From positions 1-5,142 of the forward strand of contig JAAXIW010000291.1 of NCBI GenBank assembly GCA_012270135.1: a stretch of 5,142 nt of DNA, in the 5' to 3' direction. Position 1 is the stretch's first letter. Each line of letters begins with the position of its first letter. Below are positions 1 to 4,984 of the stretch, piece by piece. The notes beneath the pieces were generated by a model. It ran no database searches. It was given only the letters and a program-made list of their open reading frames with translations, and was not told where the DNA came from. A program made the position numbers and the translations under genes. The DNA comes from Brevundimonas sp. GTDB taxonomy: Bacteria; Pseudomonadota; Alphaproteobacteria; Caulobacterales; Caulobacteraceae.

Positions 1-49
1 CCCTAAGCCCTGGCCCCTGGCCCCTAAGCCCTGGCGCCTGGCCCCAGTC
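1..49. repeat. Heptamer-based tandem repeat (21-bp unit, two copies) with G-quadruplex-type minus strand
   Basis: Positions 1-21 and 22-42 are tandem copies of a 21-bp unit that differ at one base (position 15 C versus 36 G). Each unit is made of three heptamers: CCCTAAG, CCCTGGC, then CCCTGGC or GCCTGGC. A degenerate seventh heptamer, CCCAGTC, follows at 43-49. The array abuts the stop codon of the 409-aa gene at 51-53 and may continue beyond the left edge. Read on the minus strand, which is the coding strand of that gene, it has five successive runs of three or four G separated by loops of 4, 3, 3 and 4 bases (positions 31 down to 1), the classic intramolecular G-quadruplex pattern. Whether it folds, or acts as a 3'-end or pausing signal, is unknown. 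Confidence 0.85.
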
Positions 50-50
50 C

Positions 51-1280
51 CTATCGTCCCCCCCGCGTCCGCGCCCGGTATTCCACCCGCCGCTCCTTGT
101 CGCGGCGCACCTGGTCGGCGACGGCGTTGTCGACGTCCAGCGAGGCGTAGCGGACCCAGTTCTCGATGCCGAGCTTGTCCTGCACCGCCGAGGTCGGCGT
201 CTGCCAGCGGAAATAGGACAGCAGGCCGACGATCGCCGACAGCACCACCGCCAGTCCCTGCAGGCCGCGCAGGGCGCCCTCGTGACCGGCGATCCCGGGT
301 TGCATGGCGAAGATCGCCACACCGACCAAGAACACCCGCGGCGGACGTATTCGCGACAGCCAGCGCATCCAGTAGCGCTCGCGCCTCACCCGACACAGCT
401 CCATCTGGACGTATTTCTCGAGGTACTCCATCCGCGCGCCCAGCCACATGGTCAGCCGGGTCAGATACAGCGCCCGCTGCCCCCAGGCCTTGCCGTCCTG
501 CTGGTAGCGGGTCTCGGCCTGGTCGGCCATGGCCCGGCCCGAGGTGAACAGGTTCTGCAGTTCGCGCGTCCGCTGCACGATCTCGCGCGACAGCTGATAG
601 GAATCGTTCTCCAGCCTGAAGCGATACTGGATGAAGAGGATCTGCTGGATGCCCCAGTAGAGGCCCAGCACCACCAGCATGGCCCCGGCCGCTACGGCCG
701 CGCCCGCCGCGTCCGTGCCGGTCCACTGGCTGAACCATGTCGGCCCCAGCAGGGCCAGGGCGGCGAAGGCGGCCATGGCCAGGGCCTGGTTCACGCGCTT
801 GACGATCACATGCACCCGAAGGGCGTCGAACACCCGGCGGCCATAGGTGAAGATGTCCGCTCTCAGGTCGCTGTCGACCGGAAACCGCTCCTCGATCTGG
901 CGGGCGTACAGCACATGGAATCGATCGGGTTTTCCCTCCGTTTCCCAGAACGGAAAGATGTCCAGCGGCTGGTTGAAATACTCGTCGATGTGGGCCGAGA
1001 CCCGCTCGATCGCCTCGGGATCCTCCGAGAAATACTCGCTGTCCTGGATCGGGTGCAGGATGCCTTCCGCATTGCGCAGCGGCCCGGTGCGGCGTTCAGG
1101 GCGGGCGCTCGGAATGGCCCGGTCCTGTACGTCCGCGGCCCCGCTCGGCGGCGGATTGGGCGCCGGGTCGATACCGCCCCGCAGCCGGGCGTCGAAACCC
1201 TGCCCCCCGTGACCTCCGTCGTGGGGCGCGGGTCGTGGATCGTGCCCGTGCGGCGAATGGCTGTGATCGTCGTGCGACAT
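51..1280 (-). CDS. Uncharacterised membrane protein with His-rich N-terminus and two transmembrane hairpins
   Basis: This 409-aa protein belongs to no family I can name. The N-terminus is strikingly rich in histidine and aspartate (MSHDDHSHSPHGHDP; seven His in the first 24 residues), a possible metal-binding tail, followed by a Pro/Arg-rich, probably disordered stretch to about residue 70. Residues 71-160 look globular and soluble. Two hydrophobic pairs follow: about 163-180 with 191-216, and about 314-327 with 338-357. Between them lies a charged, probably helical segment of about 95 residues (217-313), and the end is a basic, polar tail (358-409). Two 2TM units joined by a long helix loosely recall SLATT/DUF4231-type membrane proteins, but I see no diagnostic motif and no nucleotide-sensor partner. 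The ATG at 1280 is the longest option; an AAGGA lies 13 bases upstream, a long spacing, so the start is less certain than the frame. Third codon positions are G/C-rich throughout, which supports coding. Confidence 0.8.
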   Translation of the reverse strand: MSHDDHSHSPHGHDPRPAPHDGGHGGQGFDARLRGGIDPAPNPPPSGAADVQDRAIPSARPERRTGPLRNAEGILHPIQDSEYFSEDPEAIERVSAHIDEYFNQPLDIFPFWETEGKPDRFHVLYARQIEERFPVDSDLRADIFTYGRRVFDALRVHVIVKRVNQALAMAAFAALALLGPTWFSQWTGTDAAGAAVAAGAMLVVLGLYWGIQQILFIQYRFRLENDSYQLSREIVQRTRELQNLFTSGRAMADQAETRYQQDGKAWGQRALYLTRLTMWLGARMEYLEKYVQMELCRVRRERYWMRWLSRIRPPRVFLVGVAIFAMQPGIAGHEGALRGLQGLAVVLSAIVGLLSYFRWQTPTSAVQDKLGIENWVRYASLDVDNAVADQVRRDKERRVEYRARTRGGR

Positions 1281-1425
1281 GACGCGTCGGCGGTCCTTCG
1301 TTCGATGGTCCGGCAGTATGGCGGATCGCCGCTCCCGGGCCGACGGCCTTCCCTCAAGACGCGAAGCTGCGCCGTCCCTCTCAGGTATCGCCGCTACCCC
1401 TGCCGTGCGGGCAGGGACGGGTCGG
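1281..1425. other. Non-coding gap upstream of the 409-aa gene
   Basis: These 145 bases separate the start of the 409-aa gene from the end of the 57-aa miniprotein gene, both on the minus strand. I see one perfect hairpin (listed separately) and a weak AAGGA before the ATG at 1280. A CATACT on the minus strand (about 1315-1320) could be a -10 element, but no convincing -35 accompanies it. The 409-aa gene may therefore have its own weak promoter or be read from upstream genes. No RNA gene was recognised. Confidence 0.5.
1398..1416 (-). terminator. GC-rich hairpin, possible terminator or processing site
   Basis: CCCTGCC (1398-1404) pairs perfectly with GGCAGGG (1410-1416) around a 5-base loop. 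On the minus strand it begins about 10 bases after the stop codon of the 57-aa gene, the usual place for a 3'-end hairpin. No T-run follows on that strand, so it is not a textbook intrinsic terminator. It could instead attenuate read-through into the 409-aa gene or protect an mRNA 3' end. Confidence 0.4.
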
Positions 1426-1599
1426 TCAGCTCGGAGACCGCGCCCCGTGCACGACCGCGCCCAGACGCCCGCGCAGGACGCCGCTGACGATCGGCCATGT
1501 GGGCAGTTCCCGTTGCTTGCGCGCCCAACGGAGGCCCAGTGCGACCATCAGGCCCCAGAAGGCGCCCGCTGCAGCCATACCGATGAACATTGCGATCAT
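1426..1599 (-). CDS. 57-aa single-pass membrane miniprotein (hypothetical)
   Basis: A short reading frame runs from ATG at 1599 to TGA at 1426-1428 and encodes 57 residues. Residues 2-23 form one strongly hydrophobic, small-residue-rich segment (IAMFIGMAAAGAFWGLMV and following). Then comes a basic cluster, RWARKQR (24-30), which by the positive-inside rule would place the C-terminus in the cytoplasm. The remaining tail is short and Arg-rich. The start is backed by a good purine-rich ribosome binding site (GGAGAGG, spacing 7). The gene lies 48 bases downstream of the 245-aa gene on the same strand, so the two may be co-transcribed. No family is recognised. Small size is the main reason for doubt; the well-placed Shine-Dalgarno and the clean membrane segment ending in a positive patch argue that it is real. 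Confidence 0.6.
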   Translation of the reverse strand: MIAMFIGMAAAGAFWGLMVALGLRWARKQRELPTWPIVSGVLRGRLGAVVHGARSPS

Positions 1600-1606
1600 A
1601 ATGGAG

Positions 1607-1613
1607 CCTCTCC
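1607..1613 (-). promoter_or_regulatory. Ribosome binding site of the 57-aa gene
   Basis: On the minus strand GGAGAGG sits 7 bases before the ATG at 1599 and decides that start. GGAG can also pair with CTCC (1603-1606 on the plus-strand scale) across a 3-base loop, so a small 4-bp hairpin could partly mask the site. That last point is only a possibility. Confidence 0.6.
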
Positions 1614-1647
1614 CCGATTCCGCCGCGAGCTCAACGCTGTGTCTTGG

Positions 1648-2385
1648 CTACTGCGCCATGTTCCTCCGCGCCATGTCCTCCCGCGAGGGTGGTGGGCTGC
1701 AGTCGAAACTGGAAATGTAGTCACCCTTGTCCAGAGGGCGAACAGACAGCCCACCGACCAATTCAAGCCGGCCCGGCCGGTACTCGATCAGACAGCGGCT
1801 GCCCAGCGGGGGCACTGGGAACTCCTCCCCAAAATAGGTCAGGTAGTAAGGGTCGATATCCCCGTCCTCCGACTGGCCGAGGAGCAATGTGGACGTGTGG
1901 ACGCTTCCGGATGGAAAGGTCGGTTTGTCTCGAACGCCGACGATGAAGACACATGCAGACCGCGTGGGCGGCCGCGGAGGGAGCGGCAAGAAAAGTGGGG
2001 CGACGGGAGGATCGGGCGGACGCCCATCTGGACCTTCCCGGCACTGGAAGTCATTGGCGATCAATACGGCTTCGCCCGGCTCCGGCGACACGTCCATATG
2101 GAAAGATCGGTCCCCGACCCAGAGGCGTTCGAGGCCTTCGAAACAACAGATGTCGGTCTTCCAGATGCGGCGGCGCTCGGAGCCTGTGCCGGGAACATAC
2201 ACCACCCTGCCGATGCCGTCTGACGAGCGCACGCTGACGCGAATGTAGAAGACATTCCGAAGGTCGTTGATCTCCGTCGCGCCATCGATGTCCGTGACCG
2301 TCATGCCCGTTAGCCGAAATGATTGCTCGGGGGCTGTTTGGATCGTCAGCAGCGCAGCCGCCGTAAGCGAAAACAGTACGCTCAT
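1648..2385 (-). CDS. Secreted or periplasmic protein of unknown family, six cysteines, proline-rich middle
   Basis: This 245-aa protein matches no family I recognise. It opens with a hydrophobic stretch (MSVLFSLTAAALLTIQTA) resembling a signal peptide, with likely cleavage near residue 18, although the n-region lacks the usual Lys/Arg. The mature part has six Cys (80, 81, 115, 145, 198, 229), enough for three disulfides if exported. A proline-rich segment at 119-140 has 11 Pro in 22 residues and probably links two beta-rich halves. The ATG at 2385 is chosen over an upstream in-frame ATG at 2715 because it has AAGGAAG 4 bases upstream, starts the signal-like segment, and avoids overlap with crcB on the other strand. 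Codon use differs from the neighbours: the first 25 codons include GTA, TTT, CTT, CAA, ACA, TCA and CTA, suggesting recent acquisition or an orphan gene. Confidence 0.75.
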   Translation of the reverse strand: MSVLFSLTAAALLTIQTAPEQSFRLTGMTVTDIDGATEINDLRNVFYIRVSVRSSDGIGRVVYVPGTGSERRRIWKTDICCFEGLERLWVGDRSFHMDVSPEPGEAVLIANDFQCREGPDGRPPDPPVAPLFLPLPPRPPTRSACVFIVGVRDKPTFPSGSVHTSTLLLGQSEDGDIDPYYLTYFGEEFPVPPLGSRCLIEYRPGRLELVGGLSVRPLDKGDYISSFDCSPPPSREDMARRNMAQ

Positions 2386-2389
2386 TGAT

Positions 2390-2396
2390 CTTCCTT
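2390..2396 (-). promoter_or_regulatory. Ribosome binding site fixing the start of the 245-aa gene
   Basis: On the minus strand AAGGAAG precedes the ATG at 2385 by 4 bases (6 if only AAGGA is counted). It is the strongest Shine-Dalgarno in the window and supports this start over the much longer upstream frame. Confidence 0.75.
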
Positions 2397-2407
2397 CGGT
2401 CGGGGCA

Positions 2408-2421
2408 GGGCCTATAAGCCC
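2408..2421. promoter_or_regulatory. Near-palindromic TATA element, candidate bidirectional -10
   Basis: GGGCCTATAAGCCC is symmetric at 6 of 7 base pairs about TATA (2413-2416) and lies in the 39-bp gap between divergent genes. Read on the plus strand, TATAAG (2413-2418) ends 6 bases before the A of the crcB ATG at 2425, the spacing expected if transcription starts on that A. Read on the minus strand, TATAGG (2416-2411) would start transcription near 2404 and give a leader of about 19 bases containing the AAGGAAG site. Possible -35 sequences are weak on both sides (TTCCTT at 2391-2396 for the plus strand). Symmetric -10 elements that fire both ways are known in bacteria; that this is one is inference. 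Confidence 0.5.
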
Positions 2422-2424
2422 ACC

Positions 2425-2820
2425 ATGACACGACTCCTCATCATCGCGGCAGGAGGCGCCCTCGGCGCAGTCGCCCGCTACGGCGTCGGAGCCTGGGCGG
2501 TTCGCCTGTTCCCGGCCGCCCAGTGGCCGTGGGGCACGCTCGCGGTGAACGTCGTCGGCGGCCTGCTGATGGGACTTCTGGCCGGCTGGCTGGCCTTCCG
2601 CGGAGGGCTGCACGGCGAGTCCATCCGCCTGTTCGCCGCCGTCGGCCTGCTGGGCGGCTTCACCACCTTCTCGGCCTTTTCGCTGGAGACGGCGCTGATG
2701 ATCGAGCGCCGCCAATTCGCCATGGCCGGGGGCTATGCCGCCGCCTCGGTGATCCTGTCGATCGCCGCCCTGTTCGTCGGCCTGATGGTCGCCCGCCGCG
2801 CCTTCGGAGCCGCCCTTTGA
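2425..2820 (+). CDS. crcB: CrcB/Fluc fluoride ion channel
   Basis: This 131-aa inner-membrane protein is a Fluc (CrcB) fluoride channel, which exports toxic F- from the cytoplasm as a dual-topology homodimer. The family signatures are all present: GGALGAVARYGV (10-21) in TM1, GTLAVNVVGG (37-46) with the conserved Asn42 in TM2, and GGFTTFSAFSLE (77-88) in TM3, with the Phe82/Phe85 pair that lines the pore and the TTFS turn that holds the structural Na+. Four membrane segments (about 4-24, 35-57, 66-88, 100-124) and the length are standard. No Shine-Dalgarno precedes the ATG, and a TATAAG ends 6 bases upstream, so the mRNA may be leaderless. The 39-bp upstream gap leaves no room for a fluoride riboswitch. 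Its TGA overlaps the TTG start of rluC, so it leads a coupled operon. Confidence 0.95.
   Translation: MTRLLIIAAGGALGAVARYGVGAWAVRLFPAAQWPWGTLAVNVVGGLLMGLLAGWLAFRGGLHGESIRLFAAVGLLGGFTTFSAFSLETALMIERRQFAMAGGYAAASVILSIAALFVGLMVARRAFGAAL
2805..2809 (+). promoter_or_regulatory. Ribosome binding site for the TTG start of rluC
   Basis: CGGAG, inside the end of crcB, stands 7 bases before TTG at 2817. No ATG or GTG occurs in a sensible place before the S4 domain, so this site supports the non-ATG start. Confidence 0.55.
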
Positions 2821-3848
2821 CCGACGAGACCGCCAACAAGCCCGACGCCCCGAAGCGCGAGGTCCAGACGATCTACGTCGCCGAGGCCGAGGACGGCATT
2901 CGCCTCGACCGCTGGTTCCGCCGGCGCTGGCCCCACCTGTCCAACATCCAGGTGCAGAAGATGGCCCGCAGCGGCCAGATCCGCGTCGACGGCGCCCGCA
3001 TCAAACCCGAGGGCCGGCTGACCGCCGGGGCCGCCGTGCGCGTGCCGCCGATCCCGGACGACACCTCGCGTCAGGCGGGCGACGCCCACACCCTGTCGGC
3101 GCAGGACATCAAGTTCGCCAAGTCCCTCGTGCTCTACGAGGACGACATGGTCATCGCCCTCAACAAGCCCCATGGCCTCGCCGTGCAGGGCGGGACCAAG
3201 ACCAGCCGCCACGTCGACCGCCTGCTCTCGGCCTGGGGGGAGGGGATGGAGCGCCCGCGCCTCGTCCACCGTCTCGACCGCGACACCTCCGGCGTCCTGC
3301 TGCTGGGCAAGGGGCCCGAGGCGGCCAAGCGTCTGGCCGGCGCCTTCGCCCGGCGTCAGGCCAAGAAGACCTACTGGGCCATCGTCATCGGCAACCCCAA
3401 GCCCGCCGCCGGCCAGATCGACATGCCGCTGAAGAAGACCGGCATCGCCGACTTCGAGATGATGCGCCCGGCCGAGCGCAAGGACCCGCGCGCCGAACCG
3501 GCCGAGACCGCCTTCGCCACCATCTCCCGCGCCGCCCACCGCGCCGCCTGGATGGCCCTGCGCCCCTTCACCGGCCGGACCCACCAGCTGCGGGCCCACA
3601 TGGCCGCGATCGGTCATCCGATCCTCGGCGACCCCAAATACGGCGACGACAAGTCGCGCGAACTGTCGGGCATCCTGAAGCTCCAGCTCCACGCCCGCCG
3701 CATCGAGCTGGACCACCCCTCCGGCGGCAAGCTGATCGTCGACGCCCCGCTGAGCCCCGAAATGAAGGCCGGCTTCGCCCATTTCGGTTTCGAGGAGGCG
3801 GAAGGAAACGAGAGCGATCCGTTCGAGGGCGTGAGGCGGCAGCGATGA
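2817..3848 (+). CDS. rluC: 23S rRNA pseudouridine synthase, RluC type (RluA family)
   Basis: This 343-aa cytoplasmic enzyme isomerises specific uridines of 23S rRNA to pseudouridine; E. coli RluC acts at 955, 2504 and 2580. An N-terminal S4 RNA-binding domain (about 28-77, IRLDRWFRRRWPHLSNIQVQK onward) precedes the catalytic domain. That domain carries the active-site motif HRLDRDTSG (151-159) with catalytic Asp154, the upstream LNKPHGLAVQGG (115-126) typical of RluC rather than RluD, and GRTHQLRAHMAAIGHPILGD (253-272). Length is close to the E. coli enzyme (319 aa). The start is taken as TTG at 2817, sharing TTGA with the crcB stop: it has a Shine-Dalgarno, and the first in-frame ATG (2961) would cut into the S4 domain. 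The longer open frame to 2523 is a shadow within crcB. The 3' end overlaps the next gene by ATGA. RluC-type specificity is inferred from motifs only. Confidence 0.93.
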   Translation: MTDETANKPDAPKREVQTIYVAEAEDGIRLDRWFRRRWPHLSNIQVQKMARSGQIRVDGARIKPEGRLTAGAAVRVPPIPDDTSRQAGDAHTLSAQDIKFAKSLVLYEDDMVIALNKPHGLAVQGGTKTSRHVDRLLSAWGEGMERPRLVHRLDRDTSGVLLLGKGPEAAKRLAGAFARRQAKKTYWAIVIGNPKPAAGQIDMPLKKTGIADFEMMRPAERKDPRAEPAETAFATISRAAHRAAWMALRPFTGRTHQLRAHMAAIGHPILGDPKYGDDKSRELSGILKLQLHARRIELDHPSGGKLIVDAPLSPEMKAGFAHFGFEEAEGNESDPFEGVRRQR

Positions 3849-4522
3849 CCCGACCCCTCGCGGTCTTCGACATCGACGGCACCCTGGTCGACAGCCGCGC
3901 CTCGATCCACCGCGCCGCCTGCGAGGCCGCGCGCGACATCGGCCTGCCCGAACCGGACTACGACCGCGTCCGGATAACCGTCGGCCTCAAGCTGGAACAG
4001 GCCATGGCGGTCCTGGAGCCGGGGCTGGACGCGCCGACCCTGGACCGGTTCATCGCGGGCTTCCGGGCCAGCTTCAATCGCATGTACGCCGAAGGCCACG
4101 AGGAGCCGCTGTATCCCGGGGCGACCGAGACGCTGCGCCGCCTGCACCGGGACGGCTGGCGGCTGGCCCTGGCCACCGGCCAGAACCGTCGCGGCGTCGC
4201 CCGCAACCTGGCCCGCGAGGGCTGGGCCGACCTGTTCCGGTCGTCCCACTGCGCCGAGGACGGCCCCGGCAAGCCCGATCCCGCCATGCTGCACGCCGCC
4301 ATGGCCGCCTGCGACAGTGACCCGTCGCGCACGGTCATGATCGGCGACACCGCCCACGACATCACGATGGCGATCAACGCCGGCGTCCTGCCGCTGGGCG
4401 TGGCCTGGGGCTTCCACACCGTCGAGGAGCAGAGGGCCGCGGGGGCCCGGCACGTGGCGGAAACCTTCCCGGAACTGACCGTGGTGCTGGACGGCTTCGC
4501 CGACCTGACGCGCGTCGCCTGA
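3845..4522 (+). CDS. HAD-superfamily hydrolase, phosphoglycolate phosphatase-like (subfamily IA)
   Basis: This 225-aa protein is a haloacid dehalogenase-type phosphatase. All four motifs are visible: motif I DIDGT (9-13), with Asp9 the nucleophile and Asp11 the general acid/base; motif II Thr111 in ALATGQNRRG; motif III Lys143 in GKPDP; and motif IV GDTAHD (167-172) for Mg2+. The helical stretch of about 16-87 is the C1-type cap seen in Gph and pyrophosphatase PpaX relatives. The substrate is not deducible; a small phosphate ester such as phosphoglycolate is a reasonable guess. The ATG overlaps the rluC stop (ATGA) with GAGG 8 bases upstream, implying translational coupling. The gene ends 3 bases from the convergent DUF202 gene. 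Many alphaproteobacteria, as I recall, keep such a HAD gene beside rluC and the ATP12 gene. Confidence 0.9.
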   Translation: MTRPLAVFDIDGTLVDSRASIHRAACEAARDIGLPEPDYDRVRITVGLKLEQAMAVLEPGLDAPTLDRFIAGFRASFNRMYAEGHEEPLYPGATETLRRLHRDGWRLALATGQNRRGVARNLAREGWADLFRSSHCAEDGPGKPDPAMLHAAMAACDSDPSRTVMIGDTAHDITMAINAGVLPLGVAWGFHTVEEQRAAGARHVAETFPELTVVLDGFADLTRVA

Positions 4523-4525
4523 CGC

Positions 4526-4903
4526 TCAGACCAGCAGCCAGATTCCGCCGATCAGACAGGCCGCGCCGAAACCGATGGCGACGGCGATGGCGCGGACGTT
4601 CATCGACGACAGTTCCTTGCCGGCGTGGGTGTCCAGACGGGCCGAGACGGCGCACGCCCGGCGCTCGGCCATGAAGACGAGGAAGATGCCCAGCAGGATG
4701 AACACCGTGGCGATGGCCTTGGGGGCCCAGGTCGGCTCCATGGCGTTGAACAGGGCATTGAAGGCCAGGCCGATGCCGATCGCCGCCATCGCTGTCCGCG
4801 CCCAGCCCGCGAAGGTGCGCTCATTGGCCATGGCCGTGCGGTCCTCGGCCAGATCCGTGCGGTCCTCGGCCAGCCCGTCCCGGTCTTTCGAGTTGTCGCT
4901 CAT
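4526..4903 (-). CDS. DUF202/YidH-family small inner-membrane protein
   Basis: This 125-aa protein has the DUF202 (YidH-like) signature: a charged N-terminus leading into ANERTFAGWARTAMAAIGIG (26-45), then three membrane segments at about 33-53, 61-80 and 103-124. Function in the family is unknown. The N-terminus is built of heptads (DRDGLAE, DRTDLAE, DRTAMAN, ERTFAGW), the first three apparently duplications of the conserved ERT-type motif. ATG at 4903 is preferred because the protein then has the usual family length and leaves an 81-bp divergent gap before the ATP12 gene. In-frame ATGs at 4930 and 4993 are possible, but the latter would overlap the ATP12 start. The Shine-Dalgarno (GGGA, 4 bases away) is weak. 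It sits antisense between the HAD and ATP12 genes, with no room for a terminator on either side of its 3' end. Confidence 0.85.
   Translation of the reverse strand: MSDNSKDRDGLAEDRTDLAEDRTAMANERTFAGWARTAMAAIGIGLAFNALFNAMEPTWAPKAIATVFILLGIFLVFMAERRACAVSARLDTHAGKELSSMNVRAIAVAIGFGAACLIGGIWLLV
4834..4873 (-). repeat. In-frame 19-bp direct repeat, period 21, in the DUF202 gene
   Basis: CCGTGCGGTCCTCGGCCAG occurs at 4834-4852 and identically at 4855-4873. The period of 21 bases equals seven codons, so it adds a heptad (LAEDRT plus one) to the N-terminal cytoplasmic tail without shifting the frame. The near-identity at DNA level points to a recent duplication by slippage. Confidence 0.85.
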
Positions 4904-4950
4904 GCGGTCCCAAGCGTCGCCGCGGCCCATCCGTTCCGCGCGCCGGGGCT

Positions 4951-4969
4951 GTGAACCGTGGCGGCTCAC
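4951..4969. promoter_or_regulatory. Inverted repeat, candidate operator between DUF202 and ATP12 genes
   Basis: GTGAACCGTGGCGGCTCAC pairs at 7 of 8 positions (only A4955-C4965 fails) around a 3-base centre. It lies just upstream of the TATATG element of the ATP12 gene, over its expected -35 area, and in the divergent gap. It could bind a dimeric regulator or simply be a chance hairpin in GC-rich DNA. No partner regulator gene is in the window. Confidence 0.35.
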
Positions 4970-4971
4970 GC

Positions 4972-4977
4972 TATATG
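4972..4977 (+). promoter_or_regulatory. Candidate -10 element of a leaderless ATP12 mRNA
   Basis: TATATG ends 7 bases before the A of the ATG at 4985, the spacing expected if transcription begins at the start codon. No Shine-Dalgarno lies between. The -35 is poor. Minus-strand TATAGC in the same core could serve the DUF202 gene, with a leader of about 60 bases. Confidence 0.45.
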
Positions 4978-4984
4978 CGCCGCC

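Noticed and set aside
1..49. CRISPR array or telomere at the left edge
   Set aside because: The units are 7 and 21 bp in direct tandem with no spacers, and the surrounding sequence is an ordinary gene end.
282..1487. 401-aa plus-strand open frame antisense to the 409-aa gene
   Set aside because: It is a high-GC shadow: composition is His/Gly/Arg/Pro-rich with no domain, while the minus strand gives coherent membrane segments and good codon use.
1279..2223. 314-aa plus-strand open frame across the accessory region
   Set aside because: It has low-complexity Arg/Pro-rich translation with no recognisable motif. It runs opposite two minus-strand genes that have proper ribosome binding sites.
2386..2424. 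Fluoride (crcB-motif) riboswitch upstream of crcB
   Set aside because: The gap is only 39 bases, shorter than the known aptamer, and the -10 placement implies almost no 5' leader. No aptamer-like pairing is seen.
2386..2715. Upstream 110-codon extension of the 245-aa gene
   Set aside because: It would lie antisense inside crcB. The extension is Gln/Gly/Ala-rich without motifs, and the internal ATG at 2385 has the Shine-Dalgarno and signal-like segment.
2733..3782. 349-aa minus-strand open frame opposite rluC
   Set aside because: It is a Gly/Val/Asp/Ala-rich shadow of a clearly identified gene, as expected in GC-rich DNA.
3614..4453. 279-aa minus-strand open frame opposite the HAD gene
   Set aside because: It is antisense to a gene with all four HAD motifs, and its translation has no domain features.
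4507..4516. GACGCGCGTC palindrome near the HAD gene end as a terminator
   Set aside because: It is a perfect 10-bp palindrome with no loop and no T-run, lies within the coding sequence, and is unremarkable in such GC-rich DNA.
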